A stretch of 64,000 bases of DNA from Antedon mediterranea (GCF_964355755.1 NC_092673.1:30323001-30387000), one strand, 5' to 3'. Positions 11,464-24,608 are shown, numbered from the stretch's first letter. The notes: generated from the letters alone by a model not told the origin. Translations and numbers: made by a program.

Positions 11464-12517
11464 GTAAGTTAATTCGCTGCCCTGAATGGCTGCAGTGGAA
11501 AGTACCATTTGGTAATGGAAATGATTATAAAAAAACTGATTTTATATTTATTATTAGAGAGGTTTCAAAATCAAACTATACTCGTTTTGTAGTTACGAAT
11601 ATGACTGGTGATATTCGTCAACGCGAATACGCTTTACGAATATGAAATGGGGATCAGCTTAAAAGTTTCACAAATGTGTGACGTATCCGTTTTCGTTATC
11701 GTATTCGTAAGGTTGCGAAACCTCCCTAATATTACGCAATTGCAATATAAGTAGGCCTACATTGTTTTAGACATTCTGAACAGGCTAAAAATGACTTAAC
11801 ACCTCCATGGCTGATATTGACTTTTCACGATCGTCACAATTCAATTGATTAGCTCAGTCCCCCGTAAATACTTTACAATTTTTCGACTGCCCTTGGCTTT
11901 CCGATATTATCATTTTAGTCCCATTGTGTTTCTAAATTCAGAACGAATGACTTGTTTATTTGCTTACATACGTGTCGAAATCTATCTCACCTTTATAATT
12001 ATGTAGGCTAATTTCATTGACGTGAAAGTGGTTTTGTTGCTCTTGTTTTGGCCATAAAAGTGTTAGGAAAGGAAGGAAAGCCATGCCAAAGCGTCGGTTA
12101 AATGTGTTATATATACGATTCACATCATATTACTCCTTTTACTTCTTGCTTCATCAAAAAGTTTCCACTTTTAAGATGTACTGCACATAAAATGAAAACC
12201 AATCGCAGCTCAGGAGAAAATGCTTTGGCCTATTTACACCATAAGACATGAAATAAAGTCACGGTATACGGCACCTATTCACTCTTGCAAAGAAAACAAG
12301 GCCATATACATAGCTGCAGTCGCGTGCTCAAATTTGAGTTAGTGTTTACCGAACGACCAACCGACCGACCGACCATCCGACCGACACAAATAGCTGTAGA
12401 GTCGCGTTGCACGCGACTAAAAATGATGACATTTTTGTATTCACCCGAATGAATTCGCCCAGTGGAAAAAGTATTAGTATTATTAATCTTTATCTTTTAA
12501 GCAAACTTATTTTGCAG
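11464..12517. other. Gene B intron 1
   Basis: Non-coding. Contains the tetranucleotide MITE at 12294-12423 and one TAGGCCTA palindrome (11752). Confidence 0.7.
12294..12423 (+). mobile_element. GACC-repeat MITE, copy 1
   Basis: Runs from AACAAGGCCATATACA to ACGCGACTAAAA. AGTCGCGTGC near the left end and GCACGCGACT at the right end are inverted. The middle is a (CGAC)n tetranucleotide tract. Five more copies occur in the window. Confidence 0.7.
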
Positions 12518-13131
12518 AATGGGGTTTGACATCATGAATGTTGTTATTCCTGCCATACCAGTGATTGAAACGTTTCTTAGTGGCATGGGCCGAACCAACA
12601 GATTTAAAAGAAATTGGGCGTTAGACTACCTAAACAGTTTACAACGGATGGAGAATGACCGACTCGTGATTGACGGTGCGTTAACTCAATGGAAGATGGC
12701 TCGGCAAACATTACTGGAACGACTACGTGTAATAGCTTTGGAGATAGGAAATCACAGAAAGAACTCAAGTTATGCTAAGATAATCAGTGCTACAACGTCA
12801 CTGGGTGGAACACTGGCAGTTGTGGTTGCATTAGCCACAGTTACTGTAACTGCTGGTGCGGCTACGCCTTTTCTGGTGGGTGGAGGTGTTGCCGGAGTTC
12901 TAGGTGGAGTCACGGCTGGTGGTGCGTCGATTGCGGCTGATGTATTGTCGAAGAAAGGAGCCGAAGAAGCCAACAGACTGGTTGATGAGCATAATACGGC
13001 ATTCTCTAAACTATGTCAAGCTCAAATAACATACCAAGATGGCATAAGAACCCACATTAAAATTATAGAGACGGCTGGCAGAGCAGTGCTATTTGTCAAG
13101 AGAGTTAGAAATGCAACTACGGTTTCTCTAT
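12518..13131 (+). CDS. Gene B exon 2 (ApoL membrane hairpin)
   Basis: The acceptor is TTTTGCAG. One base completes a codon, then MGFDIMNVVIPAIPVIETFL. A charged helical part with Q-W-K-M-A-R precedes a 50-residue hydrophobic Gly/Ala/Val hairpin, then a helical stalk (HNTAFSKLCQAQITYQDGIR). The donor GTAAAT is at 13132. The exon is open throughout, 204 codons. Confidence 0.85.
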
Positions 13132-13544
13132 GTAAATATATAATTTTTAAATAACATTTTTATCTAAAAAATCACATGGTATTTTATATTTTCATAGTAC
13201 TTCTTATCTGAATAAAACAGATAACGTATACATTCTTTTCTCCTTTTAGAATCAAACTTAACAAAGCAGTGCTACAGCAATGACCCGAATAAATCGATAT
13301 AAAACTGATAAACATAAACATTGATCATTGATATTGGTGTATTGCAATAAAACGTTCCAATACTCCCTTTTTTTGGTAATTAATTTGTTTATGGATTCGC
13401 CTTGCCATATGCAGTTGGTATTTGGAATCGAGGGAAATGCATCCTAGGATAATACCCACTATTGAATACCTCCATGATCGAATGCGACAAGCACCTCATC
13501 TCATCGCCTTCATTAAAATCTTTTTTCTTTATCTTGTTCAAAAG

Positions 13545-13598
13545 GTATGGGACGAAAAAGCAGAAAGTACATTGGTACAATTAGAAGCATTGCACAAG
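13545..13598 (+). CDS. Gene B exon 3
   Basis: A 54-nt exon between TTCAAAAG and GTAATA. It reads MGRKSRKYIGTIRSIAQ, aligned with FIGTIKSITSK in gene C and FIGTIKKEIVCK in gene A. Phases are 1 in and 1 out. Confidence 0.75.
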
Positions 13599-13884
13599 GT
13601 AATACTTACTGTATTTTTATAATATTACAGAGGTACAAATCCGTATTATACTTAATCACAAAGATGATATTTGGTCAATTGTGTGCGAACCGGTGTCCTT
13701 TGGACGATGCTGACCATGTTGTACCATTTGAAATATTGGACGAGGCGAGTCGACGTGAAAGTGTTTCACGTTGCGGCTTACGTCCTAATGGGAACCAAGA
13801 TAGATGTTCACGTATATAAATATATATTGAACACTTAAATACTTTTAAGTATTAAACATTAACATGTTTTGAAATATACTGTAG

Positions 13885-13980
13885 TTGGAAATGTTCCTGG
13901 TACGTTACTAGCTGTTTTCCGGGTCGAGACCGATAGTGGTACTGCCATCACTGTGACAATAGAAAACGTAGCTCAACCAG
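13885..13980 (+). CDS. Gene B exon 4a (variable)
   Basis: A 96-nt exon from acceptor TACTGTAG to donor GTAAGA. It reads V-GNVPGTLLAVFRVETDSG and ends VAQP. It has the same start (VGNV) and phase as exon 4b about 100 bp downstream, consistent with exon duplication. Confidence 0.75.
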
Positions 13981-14078
13981 GTAAGATGAACGGATGTATT
14001 CTTTCTTCATTCATACATGCATTTGCTTACAATACAAATAAATAAGTGAAATAAACACAACACTATTTTATATTGTAG

Positions 14079-14168
14079 TTGGAAATGTACAAGTCACGTC
14101 ACCACCGAGTGTCAACAAGCTGGAGACGAATAGCGGAGCCGGGGTAATGCAAACAGCTGTATCGGCAG
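14079..14168 (+). CDS. Gene B exon 4b (duplicated variable exon)
   Basis: A 90-nt exon, from acceptor ATATTGTAG to donor GTATGG. It reads V-GNVQVTSPPSVNKLETNSG and ends AVSA. Genes A and C have only one exon in this place. Both copies are symmetrical (phase 1 in and out), so either can be included or skipped without changing frame. Confidence 0.75.
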
Positions 14169-14465
14169 GTATGGCTTAAGTGGATGATATTTTTATTTTA
14201 TTTATTTTATTTTTTATTTTAACGATATTTAATGAGGGTGATCCATCCAGCAGCTGATGATCATTTGGGACCCTCAGAACAGATACAATACACAAAATAC
14301 AACAAAAATAGAAAAGTTAAAGAAAAACAAAAACCAAACAAAATTAAATAAATTACATGAGAATAAAAATCTGAAAAAGAAAATTTGGAATATAGAAATA
14401 ACTGATATGTTAAATTAAGCAAAAATATATAGTATATTAGAATTAATGTTCTTTGCCTGATTTTG

Positions 14466-14963
<498 letters not shown>

Positions 14964-15004
14964 TATATATATAAATATATATATAAATATTTAGATCTAA
15001 TATT

Positions 15005-15405
15005 TTACAATTTAAAACCTGGAAAAGGAATACATAGTTTGGAGAAAAGTCATAAGTCTAGTTTTTAAAGATAGATAGAGGAAGATCATTGTAGAAATGA
15101 GGTGCATTGTAGCTGAAGGAGAGTTTGAAAATTTCAAGAGAGGGTTTAGGAATGTGAAGATTTCCTTTGGAGATTTGACGAGTAGCCATCCTCCCATTGG
15201 CAATAATGTTCGTTAGGAGATGGCATAAGCATTGAGGAGCAAGGAAGAAGATTTAGGGTTTTGAAAGTAAGAAAACCAAGTTGGTAGTGGAGTCTTTTCT
15301 GAAGAGGAATGGTATGGGCTAGTCCAAAGTGATCATCAGAGAGGTATGACATAGGATGAAGTTTGAGAATAATGCGTAAAGCTCTGCTTTGGATTGTTTT
15401 TGTTT
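15005..15405 (-). mobile_element. LINE 3' end remnant
   Basis: The minus strand reads fragments such as IPLQKRLHYQLGFLTFK and SFSYNAPHFYNDLPLSI, typical of the C-terminal region after the reverse transcriptase in CR1/L2-type LINEs. Stops and frameshifts show it is dead. It lies in the last intron of gene B. Confidence 0.6.
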
Positions 15406-15565
15406 ACTAGAGAGGTTAACTCGCGAGAGAGTGAAACTCGCGATGCTTTATCACTTCTTCAAATTTTCTATAGTAGGCCTAGTATTACATAATGTTTCCC
15501 AATATTTCAAAATTGGTGAAGAATAAACACTTATTTCATTTCTGGTATTTTTTCTGTTTATAAAG

Positions 15566-15927
15566 TCGCCAGGGCGTCTATAGGGCTTACGGATAACTTC
15601 GCCGAAGCAACCATGACGATAGCTGCCGGTAGTTTGATTCGATCGCTAGGAATGGTGGCTGAATCAATTGCCATTGGATTCGATGTATACACAATCATTT
15701 CAACAGCACTAGATATGAACGCGGGGAATCTTGATGAAGCTGCTGCTAAAATTGATCAACTTGTACAGACATTGGGAAACGTTACGCCACCAACGTTAAA
15801 TGATGTCATCATTGAATCAGTCATCCCAGTTGCGGGTAATCTTGGTATCCCATTTGAGGGGGACTATGTAGTCACCCGCACCGCACATGTGTTCTACTAT
15901 AAAGAAGAATGGGTGGTCACTTCGTAG
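15566..15927 (+). CDS. Gene B exon 5 (ApoL C-terminal helices)
   Basis: The acceptor is TTTATAAAG and the stop is TAG at 15925. It has the conserved hydrophobic helix, the N-L-D-E-A-A-A-K-I segment and the T-P-P-T turn. Compared with A and C, its C-terminal tail is longer and ends in an aromatic stretch (HVFYYKEEWVVTS). Confidence 0.85.
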
Positions 15928-17944
15928 AATAAACATGTCTGATCATTATAACGTTGCAAACGTGTGTGGTTATTACCTTCAAAGTAATCGAAGACAATTC
16001 AAAATACTATAAATTATTTCCTAGGTACATCAATAACGTATAACCGGAAATAGTTTTTGTTGTATATAGGCCTAACATTTTCAATTCAATGTCCATTTAA
16101 TGAAAAGCTCCGGTCTCAAATCAAATTGAGAGGATCCGATACAAAAAAAACTTATTTCTGCAATGATTAGTAGCGCTAGCCTACTTAAGTTGTTTCAAAA
16201 TAAAAGTGGTTGGAAGGAGACCAGTATATTCAATTTCTAATTATTAATAACATCGTGTGTATATTTGTGTTTAGTGAGTTAACTCAAAATAGATAAACTG
16301 ACTTACCATTAATGTGACAGAACAAAAGTTGATTCCATTAAATGCTTCATTTATATTACAATGCGTTTATGATATTCTTCGTAATGAATACTCTCGCATG
16401 ACATATAAAACACAACTACCATGTAAGTAATAAATGGTATACTCCACGCTCATCGGAGTGAATGAAGTGATTTACAATTACACCTGTAATAAACCTGCTA
16501 ATAATGCATCAGGTTGTTCATGTGTCGAAAAGCCGAAATTTTAAATATGCATGAAAACGATTAAATGTGGATTCCAAACATTGAATGAATGACTAAACAA
16601 ATTGACAACTACACCTGTAATACACCTGCTAATTATGCATCAGGATGTTATGTCCCGAAAACCCGAATTTTATATATGCAGGAGCAAAATTATATTTTGC
16701 CAAGTAAAAATTAAACAAACAAGGCCAACAGCCATAAAGTCGCGTGCTACAATGCATAGTGATACCGGACCGACAGACAAACAGACCAACCGACAGACAG
16801 ACAGACCGACAGACAGACGGACCGACCGACATAGTGAACTATACTGACCGAAATTACTGAACATGTTTAAAAATGTTGAAATGTTTAAAAACATTTATAT
16901 TTTTTTAATTTACACGTGCGTAGCCTGTCACTTTTGACGTGCTCGTATAACGTAATTTCGAGTTGAAAAGTAAGTCAACAAAACAGAAATCGGGCAAAAA
17001 GAGTGCGCAATAACATTTAACGCGCAGTGCGCACGCAAAAATCTGCGCACTCATGGCAATTTTGTAAACGCTTAAAATTGCCTGAAACGTACTCTTATTT
17101 CATCGAAAATAAATTTTTAAAATTTTAAGCGCGCGTACGCATGCGTTACATGCGCTACGCACGTAATTGTATTGCCATATGATGATTTATGCCCTGAAAT
17201 TTATGAGTACCAAATTTTATTTAATTGTGATTCATGGTTGTTAAGATAATGATTACAAACGTGATTTCGTTAAATCGTGCGTAGACCGCGTAATTTTTTA
17301 TTGCGCACCGTGAAAACATAACCACATCGATTCCTGGCCATAAGGAATATTCTGTGAAAAATTGACTTAGCTAGAGTAAACTGATATCAAGATAAGGTCA
17401 TAAAGCGATAAAACGCATAGTGATACCGGACCGACAGACAGACAGACAGACCGACAAACAGACCGACAGACAGACCGACAGACAGACCGACCGACCGACA
17501 TAGTGAACTATAGAGTCGCTTTCACGCGACTAAAAATGCCATGCACAACCATTATTGCTCTCATTCGATTCGATACAGTACGGTACTCAATATTAACTGA
17601 ACGGTAAAAATATGTGTGTACCGGTATGTCTCATCAAGAGACGGCATCATTTGTTTTTAACACGGAGAGCTGTTGTTAAATGTTGTACTCGGCAAATAGA
17701 ATCTCATAGGCCCTCGCACGACGCATTATTGATATTGGTTATTGTTGACTCTCTGATGTAGACACTTGCCTTGCAAAATTGTGTTTTAGTTTAGATGCAA
17801 GAAAAATTAAATCAGGTTACATCCCTTTAGGTTTGAGGGAAAACAATTTTAAATGCAAGGAAAAATCAACTAAACCTAAATTTCTATAGTAAAAGTCTCA
17901 TTGAAGTACAGTATATATTGATATATAAATTGTTTTACATTAAA
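15928..17944. other. Intergenic region 3' of gene B
   Basis: No gene was recognised. Two diverged tandem copies of about 130 bp start near 16476 and 16605 (CACCTGTAATA, ATGCATCAGG). The long MITE at 16717-17535 follows. Confidence 0.6.
16717..17535 (+). mobile_element. GACC-repeat MITE, long copy
   Basis: Starts ACAAGGCCAACAGCCATAAA and ends CACGCGACTAAAAA. (GACA/GACC)n tracts lie at 16764-16830 and 17425-17503, flanking a 590-bp unique interior shared with the minus-strand copy at 25058-25844. It has no coding capacity, and terminal AGTCGCGTG/CACGCGACT inverted repeats. Confidence 0.75.
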
Positions 17945-18101
17945 CTAACAGCAGCCCTCAATCACCATTACATGGTCATGGTATTGTAAGTTCACTCACA
18001 ATATCGACATTAACGATTCAATCACTGTATTTTTAGCCGTTGGTGGCTCCATGTTTTGTCAAATCTTCTACAACTGTTTGTGTTTGATCAGAAGCTTTGT
18101 C
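17945..18101 (-). pseudogene. ApoL-like gene D, truncated last exon
   Basis: About 157 bp match the 3' half of the last exon of gene C (21715-21870) on the same strand, from the stop codon back to GCTTTGTC. Homology ends abruptly where the foldback transposon at 18102 begins. No other exon of this copy was found, so the transposon or a deletion removed the rest. Internal stops are present. Confidence 0.7.
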
Positions 18102-19985
18102 TTTAAATATCGCCCCCTCTAGGAAGTGTAGACGATGGTTCTCGGAATGATAATGACTCGTGTAACAAGGTTTTAGAAGGACTTTCTGGCTCGGACGTTT
18201 TCGGTCGGTTACCATTATTGAAATGCTTGCTTTCGTAAAACTAAACCTACTCTCTTTCACAGTGTCTTAGGTGATTAATTTAGCTTTTAAAGTATGGTGT
18301 TTACTGTTCTGTTTTTAGGGCGGAGATGGGGAGGCGGAGTTCATTTGAGGGAGGTGCTTATTCGAGGAGTACGTTAAATTGTTTTGTTTTAATAATACTA
18401 TGAACATTTATAATAAATATAATAAATCCTCAAATAGATATGAAAAGTGGTAAAAAGAATAACAAACGCTTGGTATTGTAGATGAGTCCAAATACAAATA
18501 GTATAATTGTGTTGGGCGGTGGACTGGGCGGCGATTATTATTCAGTTCTTCCGATGTAATTTTATACACTATTCCCCACAATATACTCCGATGTTTTATG
18601 AATCTATATATAAATTATGGTTAATTCTGACATAGTCGAGCACAATGCAAAAACTTCGGTACAAATCTCCGCCTTGGATACCTACCTTATCTATCTGAAA
18701 TGTACCTCGAAACGTAGATTTGATAACATTAGTGTTCACATCGACGCTATTGTTCCATATTTCTATCTTAGGAAGATATTATAAAGAGTTTTTTAACAAA
18801 ATTTATGATTTCAACATTAGATTTTCATCTCAATTTCAATTCTTCCCGGTCAAAGTTATTTCCTGGTTTAAGATAAGTTCACCTTGCAACAACCTGGTTT
18901 CAAATATTTTCTCTCTTTTATGCAAAAGGGAGCAGTTAAAATAATAGATTTGACCCTAAAGGTGACTGGAAACAGGCACTTTCCATCAATCAATACAGTG
19001 TCCCTTTGGAAGACGAAAAAAAAAATCAGATAGTAGGACTGGAGCTTAACTGGAGCCATTAGTCATAGGCATTTCAGTTTTTTGTTTATTTTAAAACATA
19101 CCGCGCGTGTGTGAAGGTACAGTAGTTAAATAATAGAAATTATATGCAAATTAATAAAGATCAAATTAAATATACGCCATAAAGAATCAGAATATATTGT
19201 GGGGAATAGTATTATAAAATTACATAGGGAGATTTGATGATAAGAAATTTTTCGAGCGAAATCCTGAGTTTTATTGAGTAAGCTGGCAGGAATAACTGAG
19301 GCTATCCGTGTCCCGTTAGGACCGAGATGTCTGCCCATGTTGCAAGCCGTAATGTCTTCTTTCTGGGGCCCACTCTGTCACGGCAGTTAGTTTCAAAAGA
19401 TGATTAAATTAAATAATGTATTAATAATTATTAGGATGGTATTCATTTGAATAAACGCCTCTCCAATAAAATATTACTTTGAATAAAAATCCCCTCCCCC
19501 CCCCCCAACAACCCAACTATCTAATAAACGTACATCCACATATTTATAATAACACAATTATACTATTTGTAGTAAAATTCATCGCACTGTTATCTACAAT
19601 TTACCAAGCATTTGTTATTCTTTTTACCACTTTTCATATCTATTAGAGGATTTCATTTGATTATAAATGTTACCATATTATTAAAACTAAACAATTTAAC
19701 ATATATCCCTCGAATAAGCACCTCCATCAAATGAACTCCGCCTCCCCAAAGGGCCCTACCAAACAATAAAAAACTATACTTTAAAATGTTATTAATCATC
19801 TAAAACACTGTGAAACAGAGTATAGTTTAGTTTTACGATTATGTCAAGCATTTTCAATAATGATAACCGACAGAAAACGTATAAGGAGAACATTATCATT
19901 CCGAGAACCATCGTCTACACTTCCTAGAGGGGGAGCGAGCGAAGCGAGCTCACCCTCTAGTATATTTAATTGATCTTTATTAATT
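18102..19985. mobile_element. Non-coding foldback DNA transposon, copy 1
   Basis: The left part (about 18110-18560) is an imperfect inverted copy of the right part (about 19530-19935). Examples are TCTAGGAAGTGTAGACGATG near 18120 and its complement near 19915, and GTGGTAAAAAGAATAACAAA against TTTGTTATTCTTTTTACCAC. The core (18560-19380) recurs around 37000-37690 and 58260-58870. No transposase frame was found, so the element is non-autonomous. The right end carries the GCGAGCGAAGCGAGC motif. Confidence 0.7.
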
Positions 19986-21714
19986 TGCAGTATAAATTAT
20001 ATATTTTGTTTTTATATTTTGTCAGAATTAAGCATAATTTATATATAGATGCTACCTTACAACTTGCGCATAAAATCAAAATAAATATAGCAACCAAACT
20101 CGTATTATATAAAGCCAAGCTCGTACACGGGTAGGCTTACGTCCCGGGATGAATTGTGACGCTCTGTATTCCGCATTATTTATCCGGGGTGGTTCAGCAA
20201 CCCGGGTAACTCTTTACATCGTTTACGCCGACATATCTGCAGATACGACTCGGATTGCACTATTCCAGATTATTTTCGGAATTGCGATTGCCTGCGATGT
20301 AAAAGGGTATAATTTATATTTATAGTTAAAACAAAGTTATTTATCGTTGTTGTTTTATTTTTCAGATCTATTTTAATATTGACTTCCTACACAAGATCAA
20401 CGCGATACAAATAATTATTATATATGTGAACACAGGAGAAATAACAGTCAGAGAGATGGTGTAAAATATCAATGACAAATGTTTTATTCAAATAGGAACT
20501 AGAACTAAAAACCAAGCTGAAAACCAAACTGGACAACCCCAGATTGACCGGACAATAATGCCAGCATACGTCAACTAGAAAATGTAGTAAATTAAAACAA
20601 TAATTTGATCGTAATTGATAATATAACCTATCTATTTAATAAGCATAAAAACCATTATATAAAAGTGCGAGGTGCAACTACAACTGAACAATACGTAAAA
20701 TACCGTTATTAACTAATAGTTATAAAAAGAAATCATATGTAAAAGAAATCCGATCACTAAACTTCAATACAAATCGTTCGATTTGTATTTTAAAGTAGCA
20801 TTTCTACATGTACACAAGTATATGTATACATTATTACATTCTATAGGCCTATCATTAAAGAGACTGACTGCCTTACTTTATACTAAAATATTATTAACTT
20901 AAAAAGGACACAAAGTAACTGGTCATCATCACAATCTTAAATAACACAATTATAGTTATACAATGTAGTAGAAAACAAAACAGAATGGACATATTTGGTA
21001 GGGTATTGATTGAAACTGTTTTTCAGTGGATTTGATAAAAAGGTAATCATAATCATTAACAACAATTGTTAATTTATAAAGCATAAAAATAGAATAACAA
21101 CAAAGGAACTCGAATCCCACCTTGCATTTATACTTTATGCTATGTTTACCTCGGTTACATCTGAACCCGTTCTCTCATCTACTTATTGCAATTCCTTGCC
21201 GTACATAGGCAATACAGTATTATGCTTGTCGATAACTTTACTCTTCGACTTCTAACTTCTTTATAACAAAGTTTCTGTTAATGATCGTTATTAATTTTCC
21301 TTTATTAAGACGCTAATCCTAATAACAGTAATGTACAAAATAACGCTCCGCATCATTATATGTTACATATTATAAGTGAACTATTTGTTACCACGTAGCG
21401 ACATCGGGCCGGCTACACTGAAATTTGGCACTTGGCATCAGAGCGTCTGCGGAAATGGTTACGTAACATTAGTTAGAATCGTTCATTCACGCTTAGTTTG
21501 ATAGAATCAGTAAAAGTATTCTTTCCACTTTTTAAACAAGACAACGAGCATTACTTATATATTAAAATTAAGAATTAAAACAAAATGTATATAGCAATAA
21601 TAATAATCAGGAACATGAATTCAATATAATAAAAAATAAAAAAGCATGTTCTTTGTAATCGACTTTCTAAAGGCAAAAACAGTTACATATTTTGATTGAT
21701 GTTTACTTTTACAA
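19986..21714. other. Intergenic region 3' of gene C
   Basis: Nothing recognisable: AT-rich, stops in all frames, one TAGGCCTA palindrome (20844). It probably includes the gene C 3' UTR. Confidence 0.5.
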
Positions 21715-22016
21715 CTAACAGCCATCTTCAATATCTCCTTCACATGGTATTTCAAGTTCACTCACAACTGACATGAACGATTCAATCATTGTATCTTCAG
21801 CCGTTGGTGACTCTGTGTTTTTCAATTCATCTACAATCTTTTGTATTTCATCAGCAGCTTTGTCAAGATTACCTTTATGCATCTCAATTGATGTTTTGAC
21901 GATTGTGTATATATCCAATCCAATGGCCAATGCACGAAACGCCGCTGCACCTACTGTAGTTATTTTTAACGACATGCCAGCTATTTTGATTCCAATATCA
22001 TCAAGATTTTTTCCGA
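21715..22016 (-). CDS. Gene C exon 5 (ApoL C-terminal helices)
   Basis: The acceptor is TTTATTTAG. It reads VGKNLDDIGIKIAGMSLKIT, then a hydrophobic helix with GLDIYTIVKTSIEMHKGNLD, and the acidic end EIPCEGDIEDGC and stop. Confidence 0.85.
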
Positions 22017-24608
22017 CTAAATAAATTGAATAAGAATGAAATTATTGCATTATAATAATGCTTTTTCTGGAAAAGAATATAGGCCTAATTGACCAAAACA
22101 TACATAACCAATGTTAAAATATTCACACTCGTAAAAATGTGAAATATTATGAAGTTTAATTAAAAATACATATTTTCTGCTTAAATGAGCGATGGCAGTC
22201 TTACCAGTTAATGCGGTGGATTTCAGTATTCCAGTGAAGACCTTTCCACTTTTGGTTACTATCTCGATATCTTTTTGATTGCTAGATCCAACTACTAAAA
22301 TAAAAATAGATATCTGAATATAAGGCATACCTTTAGTTAGTGTAGCACTAACCCAGAATGACATTAGAAAACACAAGAAATCTACAACAAGTACAGTTTG
22401 ATCAGGGAAGACTGAACACTCTTCACTGGTCTGATACTGCTTCTGAATACAATCCACCGACGTCGGTATCCTTTCCGGAGTTTTGAAAAAATATTCAAAA
22501 CCTTCTTATCAGTATTGCATGAGAAAACTTACTATCTCAATTAGATATACTGTTAGGAGCCTGCCACACAGGCAAACGCACTTCAAATGATCACCTCAAC
22601 ATTATTCTTCTACAGTTACTGCAGTAACGTATGATATCAGTTTGCTTCAATGTTGAAATGTACTAATAATTGCATAAACAGACAACCAAAAAAAACGTTA
22701 TTGCAAAAACTACAGTAGATTAATTCTAACATGGTCTCTTACCTTTAGAGGTGATGCTTTTGATTGTACCGATGAACTGCATAATCTTCTGTCCGATAAC
22801 TAAATGATTAAAAAATGATTACCTGTTAGATAGACAATATTTAATAGAAATTAACCCACCCACATAAAAAATACCTTTTGATTGTTTAAGCGTCCTCACA
22901 TGTTCAGAGTATTTTTAATAATAGCATCACAGTGTACGATTTATTATGAGAAATATTAGAATTCTTAATTTTGCTGACAGCTAAAATAAAAGAATTTCAA
23001 TGTTAATTTCTGGAAACTAAAATCGGTATGCGTTAAAACTATACTTCGGGCAACATGTATTTATAGTTATAACCTTTCTGGTAGGAAATTAACAGAAAAT
23101 GTTCAGTGTGCGTACTATGTACAATTTCAATTTAACTGGCTTACATAAAGTAACCTTGACTGTCTTTCCATCTTTCTTGAAAAAGGTCACGACTTTACCA
23201 ATCTTCTGTGCAGTTTGTATGTAGATTTTAAGATCATTTTGATATCTCCCTTGAACTTCTTGCATATTATCACACATGGCATTATACCCTTCCATTAGTT
23301 GATTTGCTTCTTTAGTTCCTTTACTTGATAATATGTCAGCTGTAATTGAGGCACCAATTGACGTAGCTGCACCCGCACCCGCAATGGCACCTCCAAGTAA
23401 CATTAAAGGCGATGCAAGACCAAAGGTTAGAAAACTAAGTCCAAATCCGACCGCGCTCGTAACACCACCAACGACCGCTACTGAGGAACCGGTTACCTTG
23501 GCAATATTCGACGAGGATCTATGATTTCTGACTCTCTCAACAATCGCCTGAAGATTTTCTATCAATGTATTCCGAGCAATCTTCCATTGAGTTGATGCTT
23601 CTTCTAGTGCCAGTCGGTCCTCGTTCACTTTTAGACTATCTAGATAGCGCATTAATAGCTCGGTTGTCTTAAATTCTATTGCCAAACTACCAAACAAGTT
23701 TTCAATCACTGGTATTGCAGGAATAACAGCATTCGTCAATACAAACCTCATCCTTAAAAAAATTCAAACAACAAGAAATTTAATTCAACTTTCAAATCAT
23801 TTAAACATACACTCATTTTAGTTAAGCAGGTTAGGGCCTAAATAAAAATATCATTAATTCCACAATCTTTTACATACACGCATTTTGCGTACCTGTATCA
23901 CCAAATTAATTTGCTGGTTTTTGATAAATTATAATTTTAACCTAGTGCTTTCTACACATTATTCATAGGGTACGGTTTTTAGTCGCGTGGAAGCGACTCT
24001 ATAGTTCACTATGTCGGTCGGTCGGTCTGTCGGTCTGTCGGTCTGTCGGTCTGTCTGTCTGTCGGTCCGGTATCACTATGCATTTTATCGCTTTCTGATC
24101 TTATCTTGATATCAGTTTAATCTAGCTAAGTCAATTTTTCACAGTATATTCCTTATGGCCAGGAATCGATGTGGTTATGTTTTCACGGTGCGCAATAAAA
24201 AACATTTCAACATTTTTAAGCATGTTCAGTAATTTCGGTCAGTTGGTAGGTCGGTAAACACTAAGCACGTGACTGCAGCCATCTATATGGCCTTGTTTTC
24301 TGCAGGCCTACTTGACGTTGATATTTGTACAATATTCGACACACATGGAAAATATTAAATCATAGTAAAAAGTTAGGCCTATTTATTAGAAATATATTAT
24401 GATCTTACTTCCAAGAAAATGAGCCTTTTCCTGTTTTTCTTTTGACTATTGCAACCGTAAGCTCTCGTCCAATTGATTGTTTGATTTTTTTGGCGATGCT
24501 TAACCATAATTTGTTATCCTTTTCATCACCATTCAGTTTAATTGATTGCTGAATACGCTCTATGTCAGAATCAGTAATATTTTTAAGAATTATCTGTGAA
24601 TTCTCCAT
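21715..24608 (-). CDS. Apolipoprotein-L-like gene C (intact)
   Basis: Five coding exons on the minus strand: 24608-24409, 23752-23145, 22799-22743, 22294-22205 and 22016-21715. Spliced length is 1257 nt, 418 residues and a stop, with no break. Residues 1-67 are the unknown N-terminal domain. A helical part follows, then at about 155-205 a Gly/Ala-rich hydrophobic hairpin (SSVAVVGGVTSAVGFGLSFL), the signature of the ApoL family, then SSKGTKEANQL and a helical stalk. The last 100 residues carry a second hydrophobic helix and the amphipathic HKGNLDKAADEIQKIVDEL. By family analogy the product inserts in membranes or forms channels; its target is unknown. The start at 24608 is chosen to match A and B and lies after a possible acceptor (TTCATTTTTAG, exon from 24637); an upstream in-frame ATG at 24653 would add 15 residues. 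No signal peptide is seen. Confidence 0.85.
22205..22294 (-). CDS. Gene C exon 4 (variable)
   Basis: A 90-nt exon, V-VGSSNQKDIEIVTKSGKV to STALT, between TTATTTTAG and GTAAGA. It occupies the same place and phase as A exon 4 and B exons 4a/4b. Confidence 0.8.
22743..22799 (-). CDS. Gene C exon 3
   Basis: A 57-nt exon reading IGQKIMQFIGTIKSITSK, between ATCATTTAG and GTAAGA. Confidence 0.8.
23145..23752 (-). CDS. Gene C exon 2 (ApoL membrane hairpin)
   Basis: The acceptor is TTTTTTAAG and the donor is GTAAGC. It reads MRFVLTNAVIPAIPVIENLF through QWKIARNTLIENLQAI and RNHRSSSNIAKVTG, into the hairpin. It provides the unbroken reference that shows the 14-nt loss in gene A. Confidence 0.85.
23976..24298 (-). 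mobile_element. GACC-repeat MITE, copy 3
   Basis: Lies inside gene C intron 1. It starts TTTTTAGTCGCGTGGAAGCG and ends GCCTTGTTTTC, with a (CGGT/CTGT)n tract at about 24012-24070. It is in reverse orientation to copies 1 and 2. Confidence 0.7.

Noticed and set aside
20130-20300. GC-richer patch with CCCGGG motifs as a possible exon or promoter
   Set aside because: No open frame, splice sites or homology that I can identify.
22050-22457. 135-codon minus-strand frame around gene C exon 4
   Set aside because: It reads through both splice sites of exon 4; only 22294-22205 matches the paralogues.
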